Origin: Dreissena polymorpha
Lineage: Eukaryota; Mollusca; Bivalvia; Myida; Dreissenidae
DNA length: 64,000 nt
Reading direction: 5' to 3'
Assembly: GCF_020536995.1 (NCBI RefSeq)
Contig: NC_068362.1
Span: forward strand, 96,779,085-96,843,084
The notes below the pieces were generated by a model. It saw only the letters and a program-made list of their open reading frames with translations. It was not told where the DNA came from and made no database searches. Position numbers and translations under genes: made by a program. Positions within the stretch are counted from its first letter, which is position 1. Every line of letters begins with the position of its first letter. This document shows, piece by piece, positions 23,046-40,000 of the stretch.

Positions 23046-25201
23046 TTATACACGCCGGGTATGCGAATACTTCGTTTACGGATGGCACTTCACTAACAGA
23101 GAACAACAAACGCCACGCGCTAGAGGTAAGTTCCTCTGTTTTATTTAAAGTTATATCCTAAAGATTAGTTTTTAAGACAAGACACATGGTCGAATTGATA
23201 AATGGTGTATCCTTTTGTATTGGGAATACACAATTTCACGAAAGAATGGTACAGTTTTGCCCAAAAAATAGAAAATTCGATCGGAAAACAGCATAAACTG
23301 GATGAACAGTAAACATTTTAACAAAATAAAACTACTTAGGATTATTGCAAGAAATTGTTTGCTATTCCAGCATGTAAAGTAATCACTGTGCTTCAAATAC
23401 TGAAATTTTGATAGCATTCAATGAAATATAAACAAAGATAGTGCATTTTGTAATAGGTGGCATACATAAAGTTGCAGCCACTTTGTTTACCGATAAAGGG
23501 CACTTCAGATTACGGAGACTTTCAACAAAGCGGGCACTCTAATAACTGAGTTTTATCTTCTACCTCAAATGCATTTATTTATATTATGGCTATTCATACG
23601 AAACATTTTTAAAATATATTTTTCAAAAATCACATAACTATTAATTTATACTATGTTTATTATAATTGCAATTTTCAAATAAGATAATATTTATTATTAA
23701 ATAAATGTGTACGGATAATGCGGATCAACACAATCGTGTTTAATTTTACTTATAGCAGGGCTCTAGATAACGGTTTTGAAGGGGTCTTTGTGACGCAAAT
23801 ACACATTTGTTCTTCATAAAATCTTATGTCGGTTGTGCTTATTTGAATCGCATCATCAAGACGATACTTATGCGTAGCAACAAAATTAAAAAGAGAATGG
23901 TAAAACTCCCTGTATTTTGAGCCCTGCTTATAGGGAGCACTTCCCTTTACGCAACGCTAACGTTTGCTCGAAGTGCGATTCACCTGACCCTAAATCACTG
24001 TATTGGTTGAGTTTTAAGAATCACGGTTAAAATTAAATCGTAGAAACAACTGATTCTGGAAAAAAAGGAATGCGTACATAACATGTTTAAATGTCATATT
24101 ATGTAGTCAGTACTTAGTATACCCACACAAACGAAGTTTAGGGTGCTATATTGGATAGAACTTCATATGCAGCATGTGTTGTGTTTATATTAAAACAAAG
24201 ACGGATATGCATAATTTTTACACCACTATCGTGTGATTAAATCAACCCCGCCCGTTCTTTTATTGCTATTTTCGTTTATTGGCATTGAGCCAAAAAGTTC
24301 CAATAGAATTTCGAACCTGCATCGCTGCTGATATTAATATCTGAGAGGCAGTTTAAGCAGAGTGATTATTCATGACATGCTATCTAATATAAAAGTAAAT
24401 AGCCTTAGTACCTTCATTTGGACATAAAGATAAATGCTTTAGACCAACCGCTTAGAACGTAATTTAAAATATATGGTCATATAGATTTTACTCATTAGAC
24501 ATATCCAATTTGTTTAACATTTATCTTTCACATTTATACCAAATCATAATCATATTTCAAAGGGATAAGAACATGCTTCGGTTATTCGTTTTTTATTTGC
24601 GTACTAAGTACATACATTTTTATTTATTGCCTGCTTACTTTAACAGTATTCCACAGCGAATTCTGCATTTTTGATTCACAAAAAAACGAGTGTGTTATAT
24701 CTGGAAAAAAGTGTCTAGATGTCGGGAAACGAAGTGCCATTGTATTTTAGATGATCGGTAAACGAAGTGCAGATGAAAAATGTACATGCGACTCTTAAAA
24801 CATTTGAATTTTCTCAAATACATTAGTAAACTAAAATGTAACATGTTGTAACATTACTGGATATATTGATCTTTTATTTCGAATAGTAAGCACGTTCTTG
24901 ATTTATTTCCAAGTATGTTTATTTTGTTTAAATATGTACTGATCATTCAATTCATGCTGATTATAGATGGAATTTTATCGTTTTTTTTTAAATAATTCAC
25001 CGTTTTTCCGCGAATTTCTTTCTTCGCAATACGAAGTGCTATACCATTAATCACTCAAACAATGTTCTGTGTCTAAAAACCAAATAAACAGAACATAAAT
25101 ACAAAAAGCTGAAGAACTCACCTCTCGCGCGTGGCGTTTGTTGTTCTCTGTAAGTGAAGTGCCATCCGTAAACGAAGTATTCGCATACCCGGCGTGTTAT
25201 A
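23046..25201. mobile_element. 2.15 kb non-autonomous transposon with about 85 bp TIRs
   Basis: The body is 23051-25196. It opens CACGCCGGGTATGCGAATAC and continues through TTCGTTTACGGATGGCACTT and AACAACAAACGCCACGCGC. The reverse complement closes it. A direct TTATA flanks both ends (23046-23050 and 25197-25201), read as a 5 bp target duplication. The motif AACGAAGTGC or GGCACTTC recurs inside (near 23500, 24730, 24760). No open frame looks like a transposase. Confidence 0.8.
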
Positions 25202-25361
25202 GATAATATAACATAATTGATATAGTTTTATATAATGTAAAATTCCATAATTTTCCTTTATCATGGTTATTATACAAAATAGTACATGACATTCATAAAT
25301 GCTAAATCCTATATAAAATACATGATTATTTTACTATATACGCGTACACAGGCATTAGACG

Positions 25362-25600
25362 GCTGCAGATCGTCGTGGCGTAGTGGATATCGTGTCTGCT
25401 TGGCGGCCGGGAGGTCACGGGTTCGATCCCCACTGTGGCAGCGTTCTTAAGATCTTCCCCATAGGCACCAAGTACTGGTTCTAGACTCGAGAGCGTTTCA
25501 AATAAGCCTTAGGCTTTCTATGCAATCAAGCTAAAATAAATAGGTTTAAACTATTTCTGATTCGTGACTCGTATGCCATTTGCATGGCTGGCTAGCACTG
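25362..25600 (+). mobile_element. tRNA-derived SINE
   Basis: Positions 25371-25440 form a tRNA-like head with an A-box (TGGCGTAGTGG) and a B-box (GGTTCGATCCC) at normal spacing. It is followed by a non-tRNA body, the usual SINE layout. The head does not fold into a good cloverleaf. The 3' end is not sharply defined. Confidence 0.65.
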
Positions 25601-25779
25601 CCAACATTGATATAAAATATTTCATGATTCAATATACTTAACATTTCATTATTTTAATTTGATTTTTAATTTTATAATTTATAAAGGACTACAGTATTTA
25701 TAACGTCATTTAAATGAAATATGAAAAAACACGCAATCAGTAAAAGGCATGACCCAACTGGATACATACAGTTACACTC

Positions 25780-26577
25780 ACATTTAAAATCACAAACAAA
25801 ATCACAGCTGTCAATTGATCTGACCATTTCTACTATCAACACCTAAGCATTTCGTAAGCAATTCTTACAAACAAGGTCAACAAATGTCAAACGAAACAAT
25901 GTTATAAATAGATACAATGCATACGATAATGTAACTACGTAAAAAATCATCAATTTAGAAAACATACGTTATAGATAAAACAACATGATAAAATACTGCC
26001 AAAGGCCCGTCTTCTTAAATATCACATACATCACTCCATAAAGGCCAGTTTTCCTTGCAATATTTCACGAAAACATTTCCCCCAAAGCTTTCAAAAGCAG
26101 CAACGAACCAGTACATCTAACAGCCAAGTGGCAACTTCCAGTGACCCGCGTCATGCGGAAACGGCTCTAATGCCACATGTGGCCAGCGTTGTTCCAGACC
26201 AGCTCACTAACGAGACCACGAAAGCTTGGTCTACCGGTATTAAGCACAAACAAGAATTTGAAATTAAAATCGCGCCAGTATTGTGTTTATACACATTTTT
26301 AAAGAGCAAATTTCGTTCCAGTTGTAGGAAACTTAACAATTTGAGTCCGATAGCATTAACGGCCTGTTTAAGTCACTTTTTTCAATCGGGAACAGGATTA
26401 AAATCACAACTTTTGTTTCCCGATAATCAGCTTTCCCCTGACACATACACTCCAATAATATCCGTTGCCATTCCAATATCACTGGTTACACAAATATCCA
26501 AACTAGCATGTATAACACTGAATGTCGCGCAAACGCCCAATAAAAATCTCCCACCGCCGACCCTCGTGTGTATGACG
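25780..26577 (-). repeat. 3' flank/UTR of the Deltex gene, copy C of the duplicated unit
   Basis: The downstream flank of the Deltex stop codon. It is homologous to copies A and B (for example CACAAACAAAATCACAGCTG against CACAAACACGGTCACAGCTC, and the block 'gtgacccgcgtcatgcg'). A 188-codon open frame on the plus strand (26128-26694) covers this flank and the antisense of the last exon. It has no family character and is not conserved in copies A and B. No polyadenylation signal was pinned down. Confidence 0.7.
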
Positions 26578-31087
<4,510 letters not shown>

Positions 31088-31091
31088 AGTA

Positions 31092-32181
31092 CCTGAATTA
31101 ACATTAAATATTTAGTTTTAAGCATACAATATATATTATATTGTATTATTTGTGTTACGTAATCACGTAGGCTAAGAGTAAACTTGTTTATTTTATTTCT
31201 AAAATATGAACATTATCACAAAAGGTCAACGGCGTATGCCTATGACATCCAGTTAAGGATATAACATGAATATCAATTCATAAACACATCAGTCAAAACA
31301 GTTCAGATTCAATAAACGACCTGATTCATTTGCTAAGACAACTTACAATGGGATATGGAAAAAGTTACTAGTTTTTTTTTTCACAAACAATTTGTTCAAT
31401 ACGGATGGTCATGGTGCGCGAATGTGTGATGAAGAGATCACATATCAAGCTGCAGGATTATGAGCTGAGAAGGCATTTAATCACAAGGAACGATGCAGAA
31501 ATCTTTATAAAATAAACTTAAACGCCAAGACTTTCGATAAAACGATTTACATTGTGTGCGATAACTATTCAATACCAAACGGCGAACACGCGTTTAAATA
31601 TATGCACTAATAGAAATAAAATATAGATCTACAAAAATATATACAGTGTTATACATGTATTACCGAATAATAATCAAATAATTTACCTCAAGTTCAATAA
31701 GTGGAAAGCTTCCAATAATAACTTTTGTTAACAAAATAATGGGCGTTACTTAAGTATTGTAAAACGAAAGTACAATACAAGTACATGTATGGCATTATTA
31801 GTGTAAGATTATGTACGAATCGATTTAGAATTTAACTTGTCTGCATTCCATCGATGTAAGATATGTTTGGAAAATAACCACTAATTTGTGTTTACGCCAA
31901 CCGAAATATATATATAGCATAATGATTTAATTAAGAAACATAGTTAATATATATGTATACAATTAGGTTTTTTAGAGATGGTTTTTTTTTCGCCGTTTTC
32001 AACAGTTTTTCAGTAATATCGAGTTGGTCGGTTTGCCAACTTTTCCGGTGATAGCTCGTTTTATTTTTACCAATTTAAGTGCAGTGCCTAGCATGAACAT
32101 AACACATGCAAACCGAAAGTAGAAAATACTCAGTTACAATTTAAATCGCTATGCAGATAAACAGGGAAAACAAAACTTACC
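31092..32181 (-). promoter_or_regulatory. possible 5' UTR intron and leader exon edge of the Deltex-like gene
   Basis: An acceptor-like TTAATTCAG precedes the start codon (exon start 31092). A strong donor, CGTCG|GTAAGT, lies at 32181/32180 on the minus strand. Together they suggest a leader exon ending at 32181 and a 1.09 kb intron in the 5' UTR. The leader's start and the promoter were not identified. Confidence 0.4.
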
Positions 32182-33843
32182 GACGAGAAAGTCTATTCTT
32201 ACGGCTGGTTTTCATAAAATTCCAAAAGAAGTAAATGAGAAAGTCCGAAAAAAACTATCGCGTAATGTCTATTTTTGTCGGCTGTTTGTCGGCTTAATTA
32301 AACATACTTGCACAACAGTATTGAAATTGCCTATTCTATTTTTGGAAGGGAATAACAAGGTAAGTAACTTTGCATACTTGTTCACTAATGTATACCCCGA
32401 CATTATTTCCCTTAATAGCGATAAAAAATATGACACTGTACTTTTGAGTAACTCTTTGTTTTGGTATTTACGGTTGAATTTTTGCTGTCGTGTTTTAATG
32501 ACACGTTATAAACAAATATTTTGCTGCATTCGATCTCTCAGACACAATATACTAAGCAAATAGCAAAGCGGCATAAATAAGATCAACTGATAAGATCAAT
32601 TTTGTTTAACCATAATTTCTTGATATAATTATTCAGCAAGAAAAGTGTCTGTCAATTTATTATTTGTACAAAAGTTGATGTTTTAGCTAATGGAAACTTA
32701 AAGCAAAGGTTTATTTAATATGCAAATTACAGATACTTTTTATCCGAATAAAAACGTGCAAACTCGGTTAAAATAAAAGCAAAAACATATCGTCAACACA
32801 CAATTTAGCATGACTATTTACTGTTTTACTTATTTGAAATAGGCGAATGTTGTTTTTTTTTAATTCAAATATGCAATTTTTGTTAAACAAACGTCCTTCT
32901 AAGTAAAATATGAGATTTGGATTCCACATTTGGTTTGTATTTATCTTCAGTTTTCTTAAAAACAATCATTCATCAATTATGTTCAATTAAATTAATCATG
33001 TGCCGACTGCTCGTGTTACATGTGACAATTTCGTTGTGTAGATGTCGGACATTCGTTCCTAAATCATAATTCAAAAATTATATAAATAATGTGAAAACGT
33101 TTTAAATTTTATCAAATAAAGCGATTTTCTTGGACGTGCTTAATAAAAAATTGATAACAATTCCAAAGAGTGTCAGAAGTTCTATCGCATTTTTAACCAA
33201 TGCATATTAACAAATCATAACGTAATTGTTTACTTACTTACGTTGTTTACTATTTTAGTCGTCATTTTTATAAAGTACCGTCATGTGATTGGTCAATAAA
33301 AATGTGCAGCTTATGAAAAAGCTAAAATGTTATTTAACACAGCGTGAAAATAAGGAACAGCATTTGATAAATTAAAATGTTGTTGTTTGTATCAATCAGT
33401 TAAAAATAACTGGCAAAGCGATCCTGGGTAAGGCATTTGGATTGTTTATCTGTAAAAAAAGTCAGACTCTCAGAAATATTGGGTTCCAAAAATAACTAAT
33501 GCAATTGATGTTTTAGTATGCCGTTCTAAATCATTATTTACGACGCGAGTCCTTTTGTTATGACACGTCATGAATTAATTTAAAGCCTTCACGCGCATTA
33601 ACAATAACAGATTATCAGCCTATACGAGTATTTGTATGACAAGCTTTAATCTGGTTCGTTAAGCGTACCAACGATCAATACTTCGAGTAACCACGATTGG
33701 TAACTACATACAACAATTGAGACTTCCGTTAAGCGAGTGAAATCCTTCTCTATGTCACTACTTTATCAGCCCCGGATAAATAATGGATTTATTTTAAACG
33801 CGTTAATAATAGCGTGGCTTGAAAATAAGACAGATGGACTAAA
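32182..33843. other. shared upstream region of two divergent genes
   Basis: AT-rich DNA between the probable Deltex leader and the SPEF1 start codon. No CpG-rich core, TATA context or ciliary RFX-type site could be named with confidence by eye. Confidence 0.4.
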
Positions 33844-34003
33844 ATGGAGACTATTACAGCAAGAAAAGATCTTAACGGAATGACGAAAGTGGACATGGAA
33901 GAGTATTTTGACGATGTTGAAGTGGAATCATTATATAGCTGGATTGACAGGATTCCACTATCCAGACCGAAGAAAAATATTTCAAAGGACTTTTCTGATG
34001 CTG
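33844..34003 (+). CDS. SPEF1: SPEF1 exon 1 (start of CH domain)
   Basis: ATG to the donor GATGCTG|GTAGGG, 53 codons plus one base. In-frame Met codons at positions 13 and 18 are alternative starts; the first gives a 26-residue lead before the CH domain. Confidence 0.9.
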
Positions 34004-37000
34004 GTAGGGATTTAAATCATTTGTTTTAGTTTTAATATGCAGATTATAGCGGTGTCAATACTTCAGCTTAAACGTCAGTCGCGTGTTTACAATACGGTAT
34101 CGTTCATCAAAAGAGGCTTTGATAAAAACTGCGTATTGACTATACAATTTCATTCAATCTAACATTGATATAGTTTAGTTTATACACGTGTTGTCTGTGT
34201 GTTTGCATTCTTTGTTTTATGAACAGAGGCGTGCCTGTTATTTTCACGCATGTAAAAGTGTTGAGCAATCTGTTGCTAAGCTGACACGTTCCATTAAACC
34301 CGAATTAAATCTCAATAATGCTACAATCTAATAGATTTGAATCCGAAGGCCACGGTCATATTATACTTCAATTGAGTGAATCTATATAACAAGCATACAC
34401 AACAAAGAACTAATGTCTCTAGGATAAAATAAATTCGCATAATGGGCCTTCCGATTGTATGTACTTAAATTTAGCTAAGGTGGAAAATAACTCTATGATC
34501 TCGTATTTTATAGTTTTTTTTATTTTTGTTTAAATTTCGCCTGTATCAAATATCGGCCCTTTGTTTCTGATCTTGAAGCATGAATGGAGATCTTTAGTCT
34601 TCACATTATAAGATAAATGACATTCATCCACCCATAAACCGATTACGAAGATTAAGTTTACTTTCGCAAATTCTTTTGAAAATTCGACCGCAATATGCGT
34701 CTTATGCGATCAATTTGTTGTATTTTGTTGAGAGAAAAAAATAGGTAATCCTGGATATCAGCTTTCAAAACAATAGCACTTGGGATAGGGTGATAGTTTA
34801 TTGACAGAGCTATTTATGTTTAAATCGCCAACTCATCATTTATTGCAACAAGGTTCAAACCCTCATTAACATTACCTTCCTATGTCGCGTTGACGTCCAT
34901 TTTCTGTTTTGTCAGAAGTTTCTGTTGATAATGTTGCTTAAGCACTCATACATTTGTTAAGGAATGCAAGCCTACGAGTAAAATGCATTTTCTTACTTAT
35001 ACAATAGTATATTACATTGGCTATAGTAAATGTCTATTAAGAAAGGCATTTTCTTTCCGTTGTATTCTTTTAAAATTTAATGGAAGGTTATATGAATTTT
35101 TGTAGATTTATTTAATACATTTTTAAAAAACTACTTTCTAAAAACGTTAAAACAATTCAATAGTAATGTGTTTTAAGTTTTGCGGTTTTTGAGTTGTTTT
35201 TAAGAAAACCAAGCGTAGTTTCTTTTGGTCTATTTACACTAAGGTTCTAAGTTGAATCTTTAATGGACACATAATGCCAAGTTCATCTTTTAATGACACA
35301 TTAGACACACATGACATTCCTTAAACACCGTTCGATCAACATGTTTTCACCAAGCGACCGGGAGCAGCCGTCGAATGTAGCGTTGTTATTTACTTAACGC
35401 ATTAAGGACAGGTAATATATCAGTCGGGAAATACCGGGGGCATCGCGCTCGTATGAAAAGCTGGAGCACTAACCGGAAACGGCGAATTCGTATAAGGGGC
35501 GATACAGGATAATCTTTGTATATATACCGCGTCTTTGAGGATGCGTCAGAATGGCTTTTGATGTACTGCCATTATGCCAAAAAGTGTTGTTGACTTCCGA
35601 TTTACTACTAATAAACCGACACGTTTTACTGACTTCCGATGTACCGACATTATACCGTTAAGTTGTACTGACTTCAGATGTACCGTCATTATACCGTTAA
35701 GTTTGACTGACTTCCGATGTACCGACATAATACCGTTAAGTTTGACTGACTTCCGATGTACCGACAGTATACCGTTAAGTTTGACTGACTTCCGATGTAC
35801 CGACATTATACCGTTAAGTTTGACTGACTTACGATGTACCGACAGTATACCGTTAAGTTTGACTGACTTCCGATGTACCGAAATAATGCCGTTAAGTTTT
35901 ACTGACTTCCGATGTACCGACATATACCGTTAAGTTTGACTGACTTCCAATGTACCGACAGTATACCGTTAAGTTTTACTGACTTCCGATGAACTGACAT
36001 TATACCGTTAAGTTTTACTGACTTCCGATGTACCGACAGTATACCGTTAAGTTTTACTTACTTCCGATGCATCGCCATTAAACCGAAAAGTTTTACTCAC
36101 TTCCGGTGAGCCGGCATGATAACTGGCTTATTAAAAAAAAGTTCATCAAGTTGCACAGTTGTTGCTTGCCGTTAAGTCCAACATTTACATTGATGTTATA
36201 TCAATACTGAGTTCAAATCGAGATACACATGCATGCCATGTTAATAAATCATGCAAAAAATCACCATTATTCTCTCTGCAAACCGCTTTCCATATTGATG
36301 CTATGGCGATCCAAGTCCCCAAAAAGTGAAATCTTGCAATAATCGTATCAACCTGTATATATATTTGTAAATTTTTTTTCATATGGCTTTTTAATAAAAC
36401 GCTTACAACTTACTATCATTTATTTAATTAAGTGTTACATTTTAGATAATTGTGTTATTGTGCCCGCAATATATATAAGACCGTATATTCTGTAATAATT
36501 GTAATGTTGATTTGCACAGAAATCACTGTATAGCATGAGGATAATAATTACTATACGTTATAGAAAAGCAAACGTTACACGAGACATTATTTTGTACCTG
36601 TACGCGTTTAACGTCTTTCATTCATGTTAAAGTATATATCTATAAAGTAGAGTACAATTATGTTCCATTTCATATTAATTTGAAGAAATGTACAACGATT
36701 TGCCGCTAATGTATACTTCGGTCAATTGAACAAAGGTGAAGTTCTTTAAATAACCCTTTTTACAGAAAATGCTGTAAGAAGCGAACATTCACATCAATGG
36801 AAAGCATTAAAACAACGTACGTGTTCGATTTTTGTTTCATACCCTGTTCATAGACTATCAAATCGATCCGAATTTCAAACATAAGCATTCAAGTCGTGTA
36901 TTTACATTTAGTTTAACTTCTGTAGAAGCCTATGTTTATTTAGGATTGCCCTTACCGATTTTCATATTTAATCAATTAATGATTATTTGAATCTCCTCCA

Positions 37001-40000
37001 ATAACATGAATAATTAAACACACAAATTGTAATTAATTGGTTGCTCGTACTTATCGTGTGTGCACAACAAATAGCCGAATGTTGATTTTTTACACTGTAT
37101 TTTGTACAAGCAATACTTCTACAACAACGTATGCTCCAAGTTCTTTTCCGCAATTTTGGGAATGGGACTGGGTCGTTTGGATTGGAAAAATACGTTTTGA
37201 TAAAACATGAAAAATTGGTGTCGTTGTTTTCTTGCTTACACAGAATTTAACATTGAGAACTAGAGTGTTTACAATAGTACACTTACTAAGGTTGAAGTTA
37301 TATGGCTGGATACGTAGGTTAACGAAATGTTGCGATTAAATAAAAAATAACAACCATTATTTGAAATATGCATCAAGTGTTCAGTCCCCAACCAGTCGTC
37401 AAGTTCAGTTACACCTTAATGTCTTTAGATGTTACTATCGTATTGCGTTTGACCTGTATAATAGCAATACTTTCGTGTATTGAATTTCAATCTATCAGTA
37501 CGGATCAACGAATAAAGTGATCGCATTTGTTATGCAAAATCTATATCGGCAGCTTATCGACCAAATCGTTCCTATCACGCGAATATACTTTCTTTATCCT
37601 TTCGATTGTAGTCTTGTTTCTATTTTTCGTAAACGCCCGCCTTTGAAATAACCTAGAGACAAGAGAAATATTGTTTATGGCGATTATTTACAATCCCCTG
37701 TGACAATATGTATACTTGTGTGCTAAGACGCTCAGGATAAACGCTTAAATGTCGTCCGGGGTTACATTTAATTGGGGTTTCATACCCACTTCTGTTTGAA
37801 TATTGCCTTTTATACTGCTGTATTTCATTTTGCGATTGCCGTTAAATTGACATATTTAATTCGCTTACGTTTCAAAGCATACAAAAGCATACAAATGCCA
37901 GAGACCTTCGGTATTGTTACATATTGACCGCAAAATACTAAGTCTTAAAAGGCCAAGAATAAGTGTATCGATTCGATCGTTTTCATTTTTTAATCTTCAA
38001 TTATTTTATGTTATGATTATCCATTCTAGGGTCGACTGGATTTACGTCCTAAATCTACACATACTAGGGATTTGTACAGGCGTTTTATTATTGTTGTCAT
38101 TGTTGGTGTTTGTTGTTTGACTCTTTCGATGACTTTTTTGTCGCATTTCCGCAAGAAAATGATTCTAAGATTCAAAATAGACACATGACAAAATTGCATT
38201 GTATGTGCATATTTTTTCCGATTTATGGAAGTTAACATTTTGATTCAGACACCAAAATTCATGACAGTCATCTTTGGTTATATCCGCTGTGAACATATTG
38301 TTGGGCATTCTAATGTACTACATCATAGCATGCTATGGTATGCTTTCATGTACTAACAAACATCGTAAACATTTATAAGATACCATTTTTTATTGGCTTA
38401 AGGTAGCGCACCTCTAATGATTTCCCGCGATTTATTTGACGATCATTGCCGATCTTCAATTATCGGTTATTTCCGAGAGATGCATTTTATTTTATTTTTA
38501 AACTTCGAATTTTGATATGTGTTTACCTAATTCATTTAGAATACATTATTTTCACTATAAATATTGATTTTGATCCAATTATCATGTGAAAAATACGATT
38601 TCGCGATTTCTTCAAAGATCGACGAGCCATTTTACCTGTTTACTTATGCATATGTAATTTAAAGTAGTACTGATGAGAAGTTGTCGTGGCCGAGTGGTTG
38701 AGACGATGAACTAAACAACCTTGTGGGATCTTCCTGCGCATGTTCGAATCCTGCCGACACCGCATACTTTTTGCGACGCGTTTTATTTCTTTTATAACGT
38801 AATATGATTTAATAAAGCATATAAGATATGTTTATTGTTAAATATGTTGAAAATTGTATGCACATCCTTCAATTTTTAAAATTAAAACAACGTGATGGCT
38901 AAATTGGGTAATTTACTGCTGAAAATACGAATGATGAAAATTGCATTTTTATTTTTATTTCAAAAAGTAAATGGTAAATCTGTATATTTCTTGGTATTTT
39001 TGCTGTATATAGTGTTTCTATAAAAATTAGTTTAAAATATAGCTTAAATGATACTATTTTGAATTTTATGACACTTTGTTTTAAACCTACCGATTTTTTA
39101 CTTGTCTGAAATCACTAACATTTCATGGCGCTATTCCAAAGATGAAAATTTGTAAAAAATAAATGCCTTTAAAAGAATACTTATTTCATCTTGTTTCAAT
39201 TTTAAACACCTTTACTGCATCTGTACACACCAACTGCATGCCCATATTTGGATACTTTTGAATGAATTATGGAACTTTTATATACGCCAGGGGTGAAAGT
39301 AAACTGGACAAAAGCCGAGCGTAAGGGTGGTTTTGAAAAAAATCGGTACATTTTTTTTAAAGCATGGGATGCCTACCTACAAATTTGCATGTAGTTCAGT
39401 GAAATGATGCTGATTAGGAAAATAATTAATTAAATTATATTCGGATATGTGCCCATTAGGGGTGCGCTACCTTAAGATAATGTGACTGATCAATCATTAT
39501 GCCGTTAGTTGGTGAAATGACGTATAAAAGCATTTCATAACACAGATCTTGTTGTCATTATTATCCATATTTTATCAAATTCCTCCATTAAATTTGTGTG
39601 TTAGCTCGCAGAGACTCAATAACTCACGTCGGGGACTTCATTGGTGTAATATAGTATAAAATAACATTTTTTTTGTCATTACCAGTACACGTTTCGAGTA
39701 TGTTTTTTTACACGCATGTTTGTCAAACTAGCGTGTCATCCCGTATTCAAAACGATTATGCAATGATAAATAGATGGGCTTATGTGCTTTTACTTAACGA
39801 GCCACTTAGCTCAGCGCGTCTTGTGCAAGGTTGACACCGATGTTTTTTGTTGCGTACTTCGAACTATTAAAGCTGGTTCTCAATGACTTTTAAAGCATGA
39901 TATATTGACTGGGTGTTGTCTCATGTTTACTCTCGGATATTTATTCAATGGGTCGGTACTTGGCGAGGCTTATTGTTATCTGGACCGCTTGAACGACTCC

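Noticed and set aside
25371-25440. Functional tRNA gene
   Set aside because: It has promoter boxes but no proper cloverleaf and continues into a SINE body.
35546-35933. Open frames of 119-125 codons on both strands
   Set aside because: They come from a 39 bp tandem repeat in an intron; the unit length, not selection, keeps them open.
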